Shown here: in pieces, positions 33,811 through 43,079 of the stretch
Position numbering within the stretch: position 1 is the first letter of the stretch
How the letters are laid out: the number at the start of each line of letters is the position of its first letter
Assembly (NCBI GenBank): GCA_947168865.1
Contig: CAMVNN010000003.1
Location: 1 to 58,669, forward strand
Direction of reading: 5' to 3'
Length of the DNA stretch: 58,669 nt
From: an uncultured Bacillota bacterium
GTDB lineage: Bacteria > Bacillota_I > Bacilli_A > RF39 > UBA660
Position numbers and translations under genes: made by a program
The notes under the pieces: generated by a model
Databases searched by the model: none
What the model saw: the letters and a program-made list of their open reading frames with translations, nothing else
Told to the model about the DNA's origin: nothing

Positions 33811-34047
33811 TTAGCTTTTTTTCTCAATTTTTCCTTCACTAAAAGCCTTTAAAGCCCATAATAATTGAGCTTTTTCCATTATCTGAACTCTTTCAAAAAT
33901 AGACTCTGGAGTGTCTTTTTCAAATATTGGTACATGAGTCTGCCAAATGATTGAACCTTCGTCATAATTCTCATTAACAAAGTAAATAGTTACTCCTGTT
34001 TCTTTCTCATGAGCTTCATAAACTGCTAATCTTTTTATTCTTTTCAT
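33811..34047 (-). pseudogene. Truncated phosphoribosylglycinamide formyltransferase (PurN) fragment
   Basis: 78 codons matching only the C-terminal third of PurN: HEKETGVTIYFVNENYDEGS (family ETGCTVHFVDEGIDTGPI), then IIWQTHVPI, DTPESIFERV and a closing helix. The N-terminal Rossmann part with the formyl-folate and GAR sites (about 115 residues) is missing. The frame begins 8 bp after the metallophosphoesterase gene, so it may still be translated, but it cannot be an active transformylase. Most likely a deletion remnant. Confidence 0.75.
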
Positions 34048-34055
34048 GTATTCTC

Positions 34056-36128
34056 TTATTTTTCTATTGAATTTAATGGTATTTGCTTAACATCAATCGA
34101 GCTATCTTTATGAGATACAATTAAAGTCGCTCCCCTTTGATTTGTATCTCTTGCAATTCCTGGTTCAACCAAATAATCAATACTCATCCCATATGTCAAT
34201 CTAATTCCTTTATATTCTAATGACATGTTGTTATAATGATCATGCCCACAAAAGAATCCTTTAGTAGAGCCTAATTCTCTAGCAACATTAAATAAACTAC
34301 TTGGATATTCACTAGCACTTACTTTTTTTTCTGATTTTTCATCATTTGAACCAAAGAAGTATTTAACTTCATTACTACCATTAATATATAAGTCATAAGC
34401 TGTTTTATATTCTTTTAAGGGAATGTGAAAAAATCCAAGAGAAGAAATAGTTTTACCTTCTTCTTTGTTTAATCTTAAAATCTCTTTTTTGTACCATTCA
34501 ACTTGTTCATCACGAATGTAATCATATTTTGAAAAACCCTTTCCAACGTAGGCATTGGAATCAATCAAAAATAATGCTTGATTTAAAGTTCCATCACTAT
34601 TTCTAATCTCAATTAATTGATTATTCCTTCCCATGATTTGTTTACCGTTTTTCTTCGGCTGAACATACGGATAAAGCAAATTTCTACTCGTTTTCCAAGA
34701 TAAAGATTTATATAATTCGTTCAGATCTTCTTTATTTCCTACAGCCATACTTTCGGTATCATGATTACCATATGTAAATGCCCAAGGAACACCAGTATTT
34801 CGCATAAAAGCTGCAAATTGAGCAACTGGAGCAGTGTTATTAAAACTAAAAGATGAAAGACCAAGTGGATATGTTAAATCTCCCGTTACAATAACTAAAT
34901 CTGGTTTGGCATAATCTATCAACTTGTAGACAGCTTCTAATGCCTTTTTGTCTTTATCATATGATATTACTCCACCACCTAGATGAATATCAGTTAATTG
35001 TAATATCTTGAAGTCTTTTTTTAATGAAGTTATTGTATAAATACCTGTTTTTTCATCATATGAAATATTACTATTTCCAGTATATATATAGGGTATTGAA
35101 TTAATCAAAGGTTGTGTTAACCATATATCCCTTGATAATAATTCATATAAACCAAATATTATTACTCCAATTAAAAGCGGTACTAAAACAAGTTTATTTA
35201 TTCCTCTTTTGTTATATGTAAATTTCTTTGATTTTATAAAATAACATATTGCTGCATATATTAGATAAATTATTAAAATTGGTAAAAGTGGATTGAATAC
35301 GAATACTTTCTCAAAACCATAATAAATACCTAAAGATGCAATAAAATATATAATTGAAAATAAAAACATTTTTTTAATTGATTTTTTATAAATTGGATAA
35401 TTCTCAAACTCAATTTTTTTATTTAACCATCTAAGTATTAAAACATTCTTTAAATAGAAGAATGCTATTATTTCAACTAAATATAAATTTTTAGTTACCT
35501 CCGTAATTAATTCAAATTCTCTGGAATTTATACTAACACTTATTAGATTAAAAAAAATGCCAAATAATGCAATAATGAAAATAAAGAAACAAACCAAACT
35601 TTTTTTCACATATCTATCAAATAAATCTTCTATTTTTTGTTGTGAATCAACAGATAATAGTTCTTTAGGGCTTTCTTTTTTATGTTTTATAACAAATATA
35701 ATATCAATAACTACAAATATTGCAGCAAAAATGACTAAATATATAAAAGCATTATTGTATAAAAAGGCAGTTATTAGATACATAATTGCTACTATTGTCA
35801 AAATTGAAATAATATATAGATTTTTTCTTGTCCGCTTAAATTTCCTTTCGAATTCTTCATAAGTCATTGTTATTTCTTTGTTGAACCACTTATCAATACT
35901 TTTCTTATTAACATCTACACATTCAACCAAATCTTCTAATGAAGAATATCTTTCAACTATATTTCTAAATGCATACCTTGGATTATCTTTAAGTTCTTCA
36001 CTATATTCTTCATTTAATTTTTTGATTATTTTCTCTTTAATTTCTTCTGTTTCAATAGAATAATGAACTCCTGTAAAAAAAGAATTAACATAGTTTTCAA
36101 TATTGTTAGTTATATCTCTATTTTTCAT
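34056..36128 (-). CDS. Polytopic membrane metallophosphoesterase
   Basis: 690 residues. A cytoplasmic helical N-terminus (about 1-100) is followed by about seven to eight membrane helices (about 103-340), then a calcineurin-like phosphoesterase domain. All core motifs are visible: LTDIHLGG (DxH), VTGDLTYP (GDxxD-like), TYGNHDTES (GNHD/E), FFHIPL and CGHDHYNNM (GHxH). The domain probably faces outside after the last helix. The substrate is unknown; relatives act on nucleotides, lipids or cell-wall precursors. The combination of a YkuE-like phosphoesterase with a multi-helix N-terminal region of this kind is unusual. Confidence 0.88.
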   Translation of the reverse strand: MKNRDITNNIENYVNSFFTGVHYSIETEEIKEKIIKKLNEEYSEELKDNPRYAFRNIVERYSSLEDLVECVDVNKKSIDKWFNKEITMTYEEFERKFKRTRKNLYIISILTIVAIMYLITAFLYNNAFIYLVIFAAIFVVIDIIFVIKHKKESPKELLSVDSQQKIEDLFDRYVKKSLVCFFIFIIALFGIFFNLISVSINSREFELITEVTKNLYLVEIIAFFYLKNVLILRWLNKKIEFENYPIYKKSIKKMFLFSIIYFIASLGIYYGFEKVFVFNPLLPILIIYLIYAAICYFIKSKKFTYNKRGINKLVLVPLLIGVIIFGLYELLSRDIWLTQPLINSIPYIYTGNSNISYDEKTGIYTITSLKKDFKILQLTDIHLGGGVISYDKDKKALEAVYKLIDYAKPDLVIVTGDLTYPLGLSSFSFNNTAPVAQFAAFMRNTGVPWAFTYGNHDTESMAVGNKEDLNELYKSLSWKTSRNLLYPYVQPKKNGKQIMGRNNQLIEIRNSDGTLNQALFLIDSNAYVGKGFSKYDYIRDEQVEWYKKEILRLNKEEGKTISSLGFFHIPLKEYKTAYDLYINGSNEVKYFFGSNDEKSEKKVSASEYPSSLFNVARELGSTKGFFCGHDHYNNMSLEYKGIRLTYGMSIDYLVEPGIARDTNQRGATLIVSHKDSSIDVKQIPLNSIEK

Positions 36129-36162
36129 ATTTAAAACACCAAATATATTATATCATAGCTAA

Positions 36163-36197
36163 GTAAAAAAAAATCAATTCATCAAGAATTGATTTTA
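36163..36197 (-). terminator. Intrinsic terminator downstream of the 36.3-36.7 kb membrane gene
   Basis: AAAATCAATTC-TTGAT-GAATTGATTTTTTTTT. Confidence 0.87.
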
Positions 36198-36259
36198 TTA
36201 ATAAATCCTATTTTCTTTTTATTTCATAAGATGATCTTTTCTACAATATTTCTCCTGTC

Positions 36260-36745
36260 TCATAAAACAAAATGAATCATTAAAGCTGCTAAGGAACAAA
36301 TTACAACAGCCAACATTTCTCCTATAAAAAATCCTTTAATATAAAACCAGTAATTATGATATTCATCTGTCATGTCTTCAGTTCCCTTAAAAATAAAATG
36401 TTTATCATGACAAAACCAGATAATATCTAAAACAATAACATCCCATAAATTAACTATAGTCCATAGTAAAAATCCATAACCAAAACTTTCTAAAAAAGTT
36501 GTATATCCGTTTATATATCTTAGAATAAAGCAGATTATTATTAAAAATATAATTGATGCAGCTATTTTAGCTACTATTTTGTTTTCGTTTGTTGGAATTT
36601 TATCTTTGTATTCGCTTAAAGATTTAACTTTTTTCTGAATTTTAGGAGGATAATTATATAATGTTTTAATTGGATCTCTAGACATTATATAAACCATTAT
36701 AGTGAATACTAAGCATAAAATAATACTTTCTACTAATATTATCAT
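36260..36745 (-). CDS. Four-TM hypothetical membrane protein
   Basis: 161 residues with hydrophobic segments at about 2-20, 62-80, 88-108 and 136-160. A conserved-looking loop between TM3 and TM4 (DIIWFCHDKHFIFKGTEDMT) is rich in His, Asp and Trp, as in an uncharacterised family of small Firmicute membrane proteins. No catalytic motif can be named. AGGTG lies in front of the ATG and TATAAT just upstream, so it is a single-gene unit ended by a terminator. Confidence 0.8.
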   Translation of the reverse strand: MIILVESIILCLVFTIMVYIMSRDPIKTLYNYPPKIQKKVKSLSEYKDKIPTNENKIVAKIAASIIFLIIICFILRYINGYTTFLESFGYGFLLWTIVNLWDVIVLDIIWFCHDKHFIFKGTEDMTDEYHNYWFYIKGFFIGEMLAVVICSLAALMIHFVL

Positions 36746-36771
36746 ATAAACACCTAGAATAATTATATCAC

Positions 36772-36804
36772 ATAAAAACTCAGATTTTTCTGAGTTTTAT
36801 TATT
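36772..36804 (-). terminator. Intrinsic terminator after the LURP-one-like gene
   Basis: AAAACTCAG-AAAAAT-CTGAGTTTTT. Confidence 0.87.
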
Positions 36805-37315
36805 AATCATAAAATGTTTGCTCTGTTTTGGCAATTGAGAAAGCTACCAAAAAAACCAAATCCAAGTTTTTTTCTTCACAAGATACATCGTAATATAAAT
36901 CTGTTGTAATTAATGATTTGCCTTTTGGCGAAGATGATGAAATTGTCGCGAATGGTTTTCCTTCAAAAGAAATATCATATGTCATGCCAATTTTATCACT
37001 AGATGGTTTAGAGTCAATTCTAATTCCTTTATCATGAAGATAATCCCATATTTTTATATCATCATATTTAAAATATGATCGCTTAGACATAAAACTTATC
37101 AAGTCATTTCCGCCTTGTTCAACTGTAACTGTTTTTCCAACTTTATGTTCTTCTTTATTACCATTAGTGTTATTTTTAAATTCAAACGGAGAAGCACCAA
37201 ACAATTTAAATTTTGTCATTTTTGCTTCATACACAATTAAACCATTTTCATCTTCTAAAGAAAATCCTTGTTTAATTGTTCCAAGTGTTGGTTTTAATAA
37301 GTATTTCTTATTCAT
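36803..37315 (-). CDS. LURP-one/tubby C-terminal-like protein
   Basis: 170 residues, all-beta pattern beginning MNKKYLLKPTLGTIKQGF with DENGLIVYEAK, FKLFGASPFEF and ISFEGKPFATIS, which is the strand order of LURP-one-related (YxjI, PF04525) proteins, a single tubby-like barrel around a helix. Function is unknown; it may bind membrane lipid. It overlaps the DUF3592 gene by 8 bp (ATG within GATGAATAA), so the two are translated together. The fold call is moderate. Confidence 0.72.
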   Translation of the reverse strand: MNKKYLLKPTLGTIKQGFSLEDENGLIVYEAKMTKFKLFGASPFEFKNNTNGNKEEHKVGKTVTVEQGGNDLISFMSKRSYFKYDDIKIWDYLHDKGIRIDSKPSSDKIGMTYDISFEGKPFATISSSSPKGKSLITTDLYYDVSCEEKNLDLVFLVAFSIAKTEQTFYD

Positions 37316-37787
37316 CTTTTTTCCATCCTTCTTCTTGTTTCTTCATTTTTTTATATTTTTTTATTGCATTAATTCCACTAATTATTCCTGCTGTTGTTGC
37401 AACAATACCACCAATCATCATAATGATTGGAAAAACCAAACTTATTGTTTGAGTTATTTGATTTGGATCTTCTGGATTATAGTATATTTTAATTTTTTCT
37501 CCTTCTTTATACCCAGATAATTCACCTAACTCATTATCATATTCTTTACCATCAACAGTATATTTTACATATACTTTATAAGTTGCATCTACATAATTCC
37601 CATCTGTATCAGTATAGGCCTCAGTTGCTAATTCTGTCTTAGATACAGTTCCTTCTACTTCGATATAGTTACGATTTTTATTGTTAATTATAAATGAAAC
37701 TATTCCAAAAGCTAGGAATGCAATCCCAGCTGGGATTAAAAATCTTGCAACTATAGATTCACGAAAAAAAATTGCTAATTTATTCAT
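37308..37787 (-). CDS. DUF3592 domain membrane protein
   Basis: 159 residues. TM helices at about 14-33 and 114-140 enclose an extracytoplasmic beta domain. The DUF3592 pattern is visible: a VEGTV start, YVKYTVDGKEYDNEL and the closing KIYYNPEDPNQI. Function unknown. GGAGAG site. It is coupled downstream to the LURP-one-like gene and lies 18 bp after the TfoX-like gene. Confidence 0.82.
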   Translation of the reverse strand: MNKLAIFFRESIVARFLIPAGIAFLAFGIVSFIINNKNRNYIEVEGTVSKTELATEAYTDTDGNYVDATYKVYVKYTVDGKEYDNELGELSGYKEGEKIKIYYNPEDPNQITQTISLVFPIIMMIGGIVATTAGIISGINAIKKYKKMKKQEEGWKKDE

Positions 37788-37805
37788 AATGTCTCTCCTT
37801 CTAAA

Positions 37806-38102
37806 CTATTTATTTTTTAATCCTTCGCATGTATCTAATATAATATCTCTTATTTTTTCCTTATTGTCAACATCATCTACTAAATACATAGGCTTTGCAT
37901 GTTCATAAGGTATTGTTTCAGACATATTATATTTTTTGTTTTTTTTAACTATTTTTACAAGAAATCTATCATCATAAATTCCTCCAAACAATAGTCCATC
38001 GTAGTAAAGTAAATACTCCCCCATCATTGATTTACAAGTAATATCATCTAATAATGATACTTGCTCTAGTATAAAATCTCTATATTCTTTTCGTGTTGCC
38101 AT
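37806..38102 (-). CDS. TfoX N-terminal domain protein
   Basis: 98 residues, the size of stand-alone TfoX/Sxy N-terminal domain proteins. MATRKEYRDFILEQ, SMMGEYLLYYDGLLFGGIYD and LVKIVKK fit this family well, and IPYEHAKPMYLVDDVDN covers the end. Stand-alone members in Firmicutes have no proven role; a competence function should not be assumed. It is the first gene of a three-gene unit with DUF3592 and LURP-one-like genes. Confidence 0.87.
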   Translation of the reverse strand: MATRKEYRDFILEQVSLLDDITCKSMMGEYLLYYDGLLFGGIYDDRFLVKIVKKNKKYNMSETIPYEHAKPMYLVDDVDNKEKIRDIILDTCEGLKNK

Positions 38103-38130
38103 TTAATCAACTCCTATAATAATTATAACA

Positions 38131-38163
38131 CAAATAAAAAACTCTCTGTGAGAGTTTTTTATT
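38131..38163 (-). terminator. Intrinsic terminator overlapping the end of the 3-hydroxyacyl-CoA dehydrogenase gene
   Basis: AAAAAACTCTC-ACA-GAGAGTTTTTT. Confidence 0.87.
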
Positions 38164-39133
38164 CCTCATATTTATAAAACCCTTCGCCTGCAGCTTTACC
38201 TTTTTTACCAGCGTCAATATATTCATTAAGAATTCGAAGCATTCCATCATAATTGTATGGAAGCATCATTTTCTTTAGAAGCGGATCAAATAAATCTGGC
38301 ACTTTTTGATATTGTAATACAATATTTCGCGCTGTTTCTAAACCAACAACATCGATAATTTGGAAAGGTCCGTTTGGAGCTCCTGTCCCATATACCCATG
38401 CTTTATCAATTGTTTCAGGATCAGATATTCCGTTTGCAAGTAAATCCATAGCTGAAAGAAGGAATGGAACTAACATGGAATTTAATAGATATCCTGATTT
38501 TTCACCTCTAGCAGCAAGGGGAATCATATTAATTGAAGCTGCAAATTCCATTAATTCAGCAAAGTATTTGTTATCTGTATCTTCATGTTTCATTACTTCT
38601 GCAATATTATTTTTCCAAATCAAATTAGCAAAATGTAAAGATAAGTATCTTTCCGGTCTGCCTGTATACTTAGCTAGTTTTGATGGTAGTAGTGTCGAAG
38701 AATTAGTTACAATAACAGTCTTTTCAGGTAATATCTCGGAAATTTCTTGATAAAATGCTTTTTTAACATCAAAAATTTCAGTAATCGATTCAATCAATAA
38801 ATCAGCATCATGCAAAGCTTTTTCTTGTTCATTTGAGATCTTAATATTTTTCAAAGCTGCATCTGCTTGTTCTAAGCATCTCTTTTTCTTGAATTTACGT
38901 TTGCTAGATATTCCACGAGCCCAAAATTCGGCTGTTCTACCTTTTCTAGTATTCATGATTTTAATTGTATCAACATAAGTTGAATGCAAATTTTTTAGTT
39001 TATTTTCTACATCTTTAATTGAATCTTCTTTTCTGATTAAGATTGTTACATCATAGCCACAATATGCACTTTGAAATGCAATTTGACTACCTAAAATTCC
39101 GCCCCCAGCTACTACTATTTTCTTATAATTCAT
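38159..39133 (-). CDS. 3-hydroxyacyl-CoA dehydrogenase family protein
   Basis: 324 residues from the ATG at 39133 (GGTGAT site). Rossmann NAD site VVAGGGILGSQIAFQSA, the ADLLIESITE strand, TNSSTLLPSKLA, then LSLHFANLIWKNN with the catalytic His and the C-terminal domain (GYLLNSMLVPFLLSAMDLL, AWVYGTGAPNGPF). It would oxidise or reduce a 3-hydroxyacyl or 3-hydroxybutyryl thioester with NAD. No other fatty-acid or butyrate genes are nearby, so the pathway is unclear. It is monocistronic. Confidence 0.92.
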   Translation of the reverse strand: MNYKKIVVAGGGILGSQIAFQSAYCGYDVTILIRKEDSIKDVENKLKNLHSTYVDTIKIMNTRKGRTAEFWARGISSKRKFKKKRCLEQADAALKNIKISNEQEKALHDADLLIESITEIFDVKKAFYQEISEILPEKTVIVTNSSTLLPSKLAKYTGRPERYLSLHFANLIWKNNIAEVMKHEDTDNKYFAELMEFAASINMIPLAARGEKSGYLLNSMLVPFLLSAMDLLANGISDPETIDKAWVYGTGAPNGPFQIIDVVGLETARNIVLQYQKVPDLFDPLLKKMMLPYNYDGMLRILNEYIDAGKKGKAAGEGFYKYEE

Positions 39134-39311
39134 ATATATCACCAATTTTATTATAACAAAAAAATAAATTTGAAAAACTAATTTCAATAAACTTTAAAGT
39201 ATACTTTACATTTTGATTGCATTATTTTTTATTATATAAAATTTACTATTTTTATTATTAGTTTGATATTTCCACTGTAATAGTAATTTTTTTGCAAAAT
39301 ATACCGTTTCC

Positions 39312-39342
39312 AATAAAAAACGGATTCCCCACCCGTTTTTAT
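39312..39342 (-). terminator. Intrinsic terminator after the nitroreductase-phosphatase pair
   Basis: AAAAACGG-GTGGGGAAT-CCGTTTTTT, on the minus strand about 35 bp beyond the phosphatase stop. The rest of the 39134-39373 gap shows no gene. Confidence 0.8.
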
Positions 39343-39373
39343 TCTCCCTTATATCAAAATTATTACTGCATAA

Positions 39374-39913
39374 CTATATTTTTTTTGCTTTACTTTCATA
39401 CTTAACAAACTCACAATTATTTAAGCGATATTGCTTGTATGCTTCATCAACAAGACCATTCTCAAAATAGCAGCGCATATATATGCACACCCCAGCATGT
39501 GTAACAACTAAGATATTTTTATTGACACTTATCTCCTCTAAATATTTACAAAAATCAAATACCCTGTTTTGAAAATCCCTCATATTTTCTATTTTATATC
39601 TATTTTCTTCTGGATCATTGAATTTAACCATTTTAAAAACTTCAGCAACTAGTTTTCCTTCCAATTCTCCACCTTTTCTCTCAATCAATCTAGTATCTGT
39701 TAAAATATCTTTACTGCCAGATATTATCTCTGCTGTTTCAAAAGCTCTTTTTAGAGGACTTGATATTACTTCATCAAAAGATACATCTTTCAATTTTGCT
39801 TTTATCTCTAATGCCTGATTTCTACCTTTTTCATTTAATTCAACATCAATACTTCCTTGATATCTTCCTTCAAGATTCCAATTTGTTTCACCATGTCTTA
39901 CAATATAAATCAT
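39374..39913 (-). CDS. Histidine phosphatase family protein
   Basis: 179 residues. The phosphohistidine motif RHGETNWN is at the very N-terminus, the second Arg is in SSPLKRAFETAEII, the Glu is in RLIERKGGELEG and the second His is in VVTHAGVC. It belongs to the phosphoglycerate mutase-like/PhoE branch; the substrate (a sugar phosphate, alpha-ribazole phosphate or other) is not evident. It starts 7 bp after the nitroreductase stop with AGGTGA and is co-transcribed with it. Confidence 0.92.
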   Translation of the reverse strand: MIYIVRHGETNWNLEGRYQGSIDVELNEKGRNQALEIKAKLKDVSFDEVISSPLKRAFETAEIISGSKDILTDTRLIERKGGELEGKLVAEVFKMVKFNDPEENRYKIENMRDFQNRVFDFCKYLEEISVNKNILVVTHAGVCIYMRCYFENGLVDEAYKQYRLNNCEFVKYESKAKKI

Positions 39914-39920
39914 ATTTCAC

Positions 39921-40676
39921 CTACTTAATAGCATATTTTGCAATTAGATTTTTTTCAGCATTTAAATTTTCTTCTACAAATAAATTTCTTTCATATTTAA
40001 CATTATTTTTGCATAAGCAAAGTTCAAGAAAACACAAAAATATCCCAATATCTATTTGATTATAATAAATAACTTTATCTTTGGGCATTATTCCTCTTTT
40101 TCCTTCTTTACGATATCTATAAACATTTATTTCATTCTCAGTTACATCAACTAACCAAGGTTGTATATTACATGCACTAGGTGCAAATCTAACGATATTA
40201 GCTATATCTAAATAAGAATTCCCATTCCATATCTCTTTAACTTCTTTTCGCTTACTCTTATACATGTCTTTTCTAAATTTATCTATAGAATCAACTTTAG
40301 CTATGGCTATCATTATGATAAAATCTAACCCATCTAATATCTTTTCTTTTACAGTTCCAATTCCAAACCAAAGTGTCCCAATATTTTTAGAAACAAGATA
40401 TAAGTCTAATTGTTCTCCTATGTACCCAATATTTTCTAAATAATTGTCTTTCTTTTCAGAGTAAAGGAGAATGCAATACTCTTGCCCCCTTAAGCATCTT
40501 GCTCCTTCTTTGACAATTTTCATTTTAACGTTAATATCTGGCACTAAAGCTTTAATTTTAGTAAATTCATTTTTAATCTCTTCCAATTCTTCTTCAGTTA
40601 TATGTTCATTTCCAATATTTCTAAACAAGTGAAAAGACTTTCTTTTAAAAATCATGTCATATAATTCACTATTCAT
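39921..40676 (-). CDS. Nitroreductase family protein
   Basis: 252 residues, FMN-dependent oxidoreductase fold of the long TM1586-like type. RKSFHLFRNIGNEHITEEEL at the start, GYIGEQLDLYLVSKNIGTLW in the middle and APSACNIQPWLVDV in the second half fit this family. The start is read as the ATG at 40676 with GGTGAA; TTG (40688) and GTG (40685) lie upstream in frame. Natural substrate unknown. It pairs with the downstream phosphatase. Confidence 0.85.
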   Translation of the reverse strand: MNSELYDMIFKRKSFHLFRNIGNEHITEEELEEIKNEFTKIKALVPDINVKMKIVKEGARCLRGQEYCILLYSEKKDNYLENIGYIGEQLDLYLVSKNIGTLWFGIGTVKEKILDGLDFIIMIAIAKVDSIDKFRKDMYKSKRKEVKEIWNGNSYLDIANIVRFAPSACNIQPWLVDVTENEINVYRYRKEGKRGIMPKDKVIYYNQIDIGIFLCFLELCLCKNNVKYERNLFVEENLNAEKNLIAKYAIK

Positions 40677-40705
40677 ATAATTCACCAACTCTATTATAAC
40701 ATCTA

Positions 40706-40740
40706 TTTAAAAAAGTAGGTGTTCCCTACTTTTTTATCTC
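40706..40740 (-). terminator. Intrinsic terminator overlapping the end of the Nudix gene
   Basis: AAAAAAGTAGG-GAACA-CCTACTTTTTT. Confidence 0.87.
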
Positions 40741-41318
40741 AAATGTCTTTTCCCTAAATACTTTAAATATGCCTCAATTAAATCTCTGTCCATTAAATTT
40801 TCTGGCAATTCTTCAGGATTAAAAAATTTCAATCTTTTTGTTTCAGAATCACCTTTTAAATTAGAAACATCTAGCATAGTAACATCAGCCAAGTAAAGAG
40901 ATGAATTGTTGTAAACAATGTCTCCATTAGGATAACTATTTTTTCTAGCTTCGCCAGACAAAGTATCAATTAATTCTAATCTTTCAGGATTAAGTAAAAT
41001 TCCAGTTTCTTCATAAGCCTCTCTTACAGCTGTAAATCTCAAGTCTTCACCCAATTCCTGACATCCACCAGGTAATCCCCATTGATCTCTATCTGTTCTT
41101 TCTTGCAATAATATTTCGCCATTTTCATTTCTGATAATAATTGAGGATCCAGTTTGAATAAATGGTATATGACAAATTCTAGAATCTAGAGCCATTCTAA
41201 ATAAAACTGGATATCCACCATATTTAGCACTCAATTCTAATAATTGTTTTTCATCCAAGCTTTGTATTAATTGTACAAACTCTTCATGGGTGTATTCTCT
41301 CATCCTTTTAAAATTCAT
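40734..41318 (-). CDS. Nudix hydrolase
   Basis: 194 residues. The Nudix box is complete, from GGCQELGEDLRF through AVREAYEETGI (GX5EX7REUXEEXGU). An N-terminal helical extension of about 60 residues precedes the usual core (SSIIIRNENGEILLQERTDR then QWGLPGG). It would hydrolyse a nucleoside diphosphate linked to another moiety; specificity cannot be told. AGAGG site before the ATG. It lies 20 bp after the kinase-DUF1919 gene and probably shares its transcript. Confidence 0.94.
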   Translation of the reverse strand: MNFKRMREYTHEEFVQLIQSLDEKQLLELSAKYGGYPVLFRMALDSRICHIPFIQTGSSIIIRNENGEILLQERTDRDQWGLPGGCQELGEDLRFTAVREAYEETGILLNPERLELIDTLSGEARKNSYPNGDIVYNNSSLYLADVTMLDVSNLKGDSETKRLKFFNPEELPENLMDRDLIEAYLKYLGKRHLR

Positions 41319-41338
41319 ACTAAAACCTCTCGTCCATT

Positions 41339-43057
41339 TTATTTTTTTTGGTTCTGATTAAAAAATTCAACATAATCAAAATCATCATAGTATCTTTTCC
41401 CAGATAAACCATTATACCTAAATATCTTACCACCAATTTCATTTAAATCAAGTGTATCATCAAAACATCTAATAACTTTTGTATATCTTTCTTTATGATG
41501 TTTATGTGTTAATATCAATTTATTGTCATATGGAATTTTTTTAAACAACTCAATTAATTCCTCATTATGAATACCATCATAAAATTCCATCATCACAAAG
41601 ATATTGTCATAATTGATTCGCTCAATTCTTTTTTTCCATTTTTCCTTAGCCTCTGTAAAATTAGAATAATGCTCAAAATTTATAGTAATTGAATCATGAT
41701 TTTCATCACCTTTTAAAATTCCAACAGGAAAATCTTTATCATTATTCTTATCAAGAACCAATTCTTGTTTTAAATAATATTTTAAATCACTCATAAATTC
41801 AATAAATTCTCTAGGCTTAATTCTTATATTGATTGTTGGACTCAAGAATCTCAATCCTAAATCATGGTAAATAAATCCTGCTAGACAATTATTCGTGAAT
41901 AATGAGAAATCTTTATTAACTAGTCGTTTTCTTAAATTAGCAAGATGTTTATTTCTATTATCTACAAATATATCAATGTTTTCAATAAAATTATTAGTAT
42001 ATTTATACCATTTATAAACTGCTTTCTTTTTTTCTTTATACTCTTCTAATTCTTTTTCAGTATACTTAGGATTTAATTTTTTATATCTTTCAACTGTCCT
42101 TTCATAGCAATTATCAATGCAAGTTCTTAAAACTATTAGTTTGCCTTTTAAATTTCCAATATCTTTAATAGAGTGAAATTGGGCGCAATCAATTACAATT
42201 ATTTTATTATATTTTTTAGCATAATTTATGATTTCTTTGTAAATTAAATCAAAATCATACCCACAATTAGGCAATACTTTAGATTTCTTTCTAAAATATC
42301 TACCTAACTCTTTATTAATTCCTTCTGTTTTTTTAAATCTATTTTCTGAAAAAATTTCATCAGTATCTACTATAAGGTATTCATTACTATTAAAGTGCTC
42401 TTTGGCATATGTTGTTTTACCAGATCCAGTTTGGCCAGTTAAATTAATTATTTTATCATCAGTAATCTCTTTAATATATGGTTCTTTATCAATATATAAA
42501 GATATGTCTAATGGATTCTCAATCTCTTTTAAAATGTCATATATTTCTTTACTTGTTGGATGTAATATTTCATAAGAAAAACTACCTCTTCCAATGTAAT
42601 TTTCATACTCTGTTATAAATTCGTGTACATTACTTAAATTTACTCTATCTTTAATGATATATTTTACAATATCCATTCTTTCTTTCCAAAGTAAAGTTAC
42701 AAGAACTTGAGCCATTATTTTATCGGATAAAGTTGTTTTATTATATAATTCTAAAACTAGTTCATCAGTTATTAATCTTGGATTCGTAATAATAATTTTA
42801 TTAGTTCTATATATACCTTTTTCTTCATCACACATTATTACAGTAGCATCACTAGGAATTATTACATCATATAATGTGTCTCCTCGGTGCAACCATCTTA
42901 AAATTTTATCTTCGGTTCCAAAATTAAAACCACCCATTTTATCAGGTTCCAGTGTGTTTGGATTCCAATTATCAGCAATATTTACCTCATCTATTTTATA
43001 TTCAAATCCACTAGCATTTAATTTTAATCCATCAACTACTTTTACATATTTTTCCAA
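41339..43057 (-). CDS. Three-domain fusion: N-terminal uncharacterised domain, P-loop kinase, DUF1919
   Basis: 572 residues from a TTG at 43057 (AGGATG site). The longer ATG at 43081 lies inside a TG-extended -10 box and is unlikely. Residues about 1-110 form an uncharacterised beta domain (FEYKIDEVNIADNWNP, KILRWLHRGDTLYDV) like ones seen in phage-type genes. Residues about 200-365 are a P-loop kinase (NLTGQTGSGKTTYAKEHF, then YLIVDTDEIFS, IVIDCAQFHS) of the adenylate/zeta-toxin-like kind. Residues about 370-565 match DUF1919 (FSLFTNNCLAGFIYHDLGL, INFEHYSNFTEAKEKW), a family linked to exopolysaccharide modification. It may phosphorylate a sugar or nucleotide in surface-glycan synthesis, or be a defence-type effector; neither is shown. 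Confidence 0.82.
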   Translation of the reverse strand: MEKYVKVVDGLKLNASGFEYKIDEVNIADNWNPNTLEPDKMGGFNFGTEDKILRWLHRGDTLYDVIIPSDATVIMCDEEKGIYRTNKIIITNPRLITDELVLELYNKTTLSDKIMAQVLVTLLWKERMDIVKYIIKDRVNLSNVHEFITEYENYIGRGSFSYEILHPTSKEIYDILKEIENPLDISLYIDKEPYIKEITDDKIINLTGQTGSGKTTYAKEHFNSNEYLIVDTDEIFSENRFKKTEGINKELGRYFRKKSKVLPNCGYDFDLIYKEIINYAKKYNKIIVIDCAQFHSIKDIGNLKGKLIVLRTCIDNCYERTVERYKKLNPKYTEKELEEYKEKKKAVYKWYKYTNNFIENIDIFVDNRNKHLANLRKRLVNKDFSLFTNNCLAGFIYHDLGLRFLSPTINIRIKPREFIEFMSDLKYYLKQELVLDKNNDKDFPVGILKGDENHDSITINFEHYSNFTEAKEKWKKRIERINYDNIFVMMEFYDGIHNEELIELFKKIPYDNKLILTHKHHKERYTKVIRCFDDTLDLNEIGGKIFRYNGLSGKRYYDDFDYVEFFNQNQKK

Positions 43058-43079
43058 GATATCACATCCTACTAAATAC

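Noticed and set aside
37806..38102. Natural competence regulator role for the TfoX-domain protein
   Set aside because: Only the N-terminal domain is present, as in many Firmicute proteins of unknown role, and no competence genes are nearby.
39134..39373. A small gene in the 240-bp gap before the phosphatase terminator
   Set aside because: No frame with a ribosome binding site was found; only a terminator and AT-rich sequence are seen.
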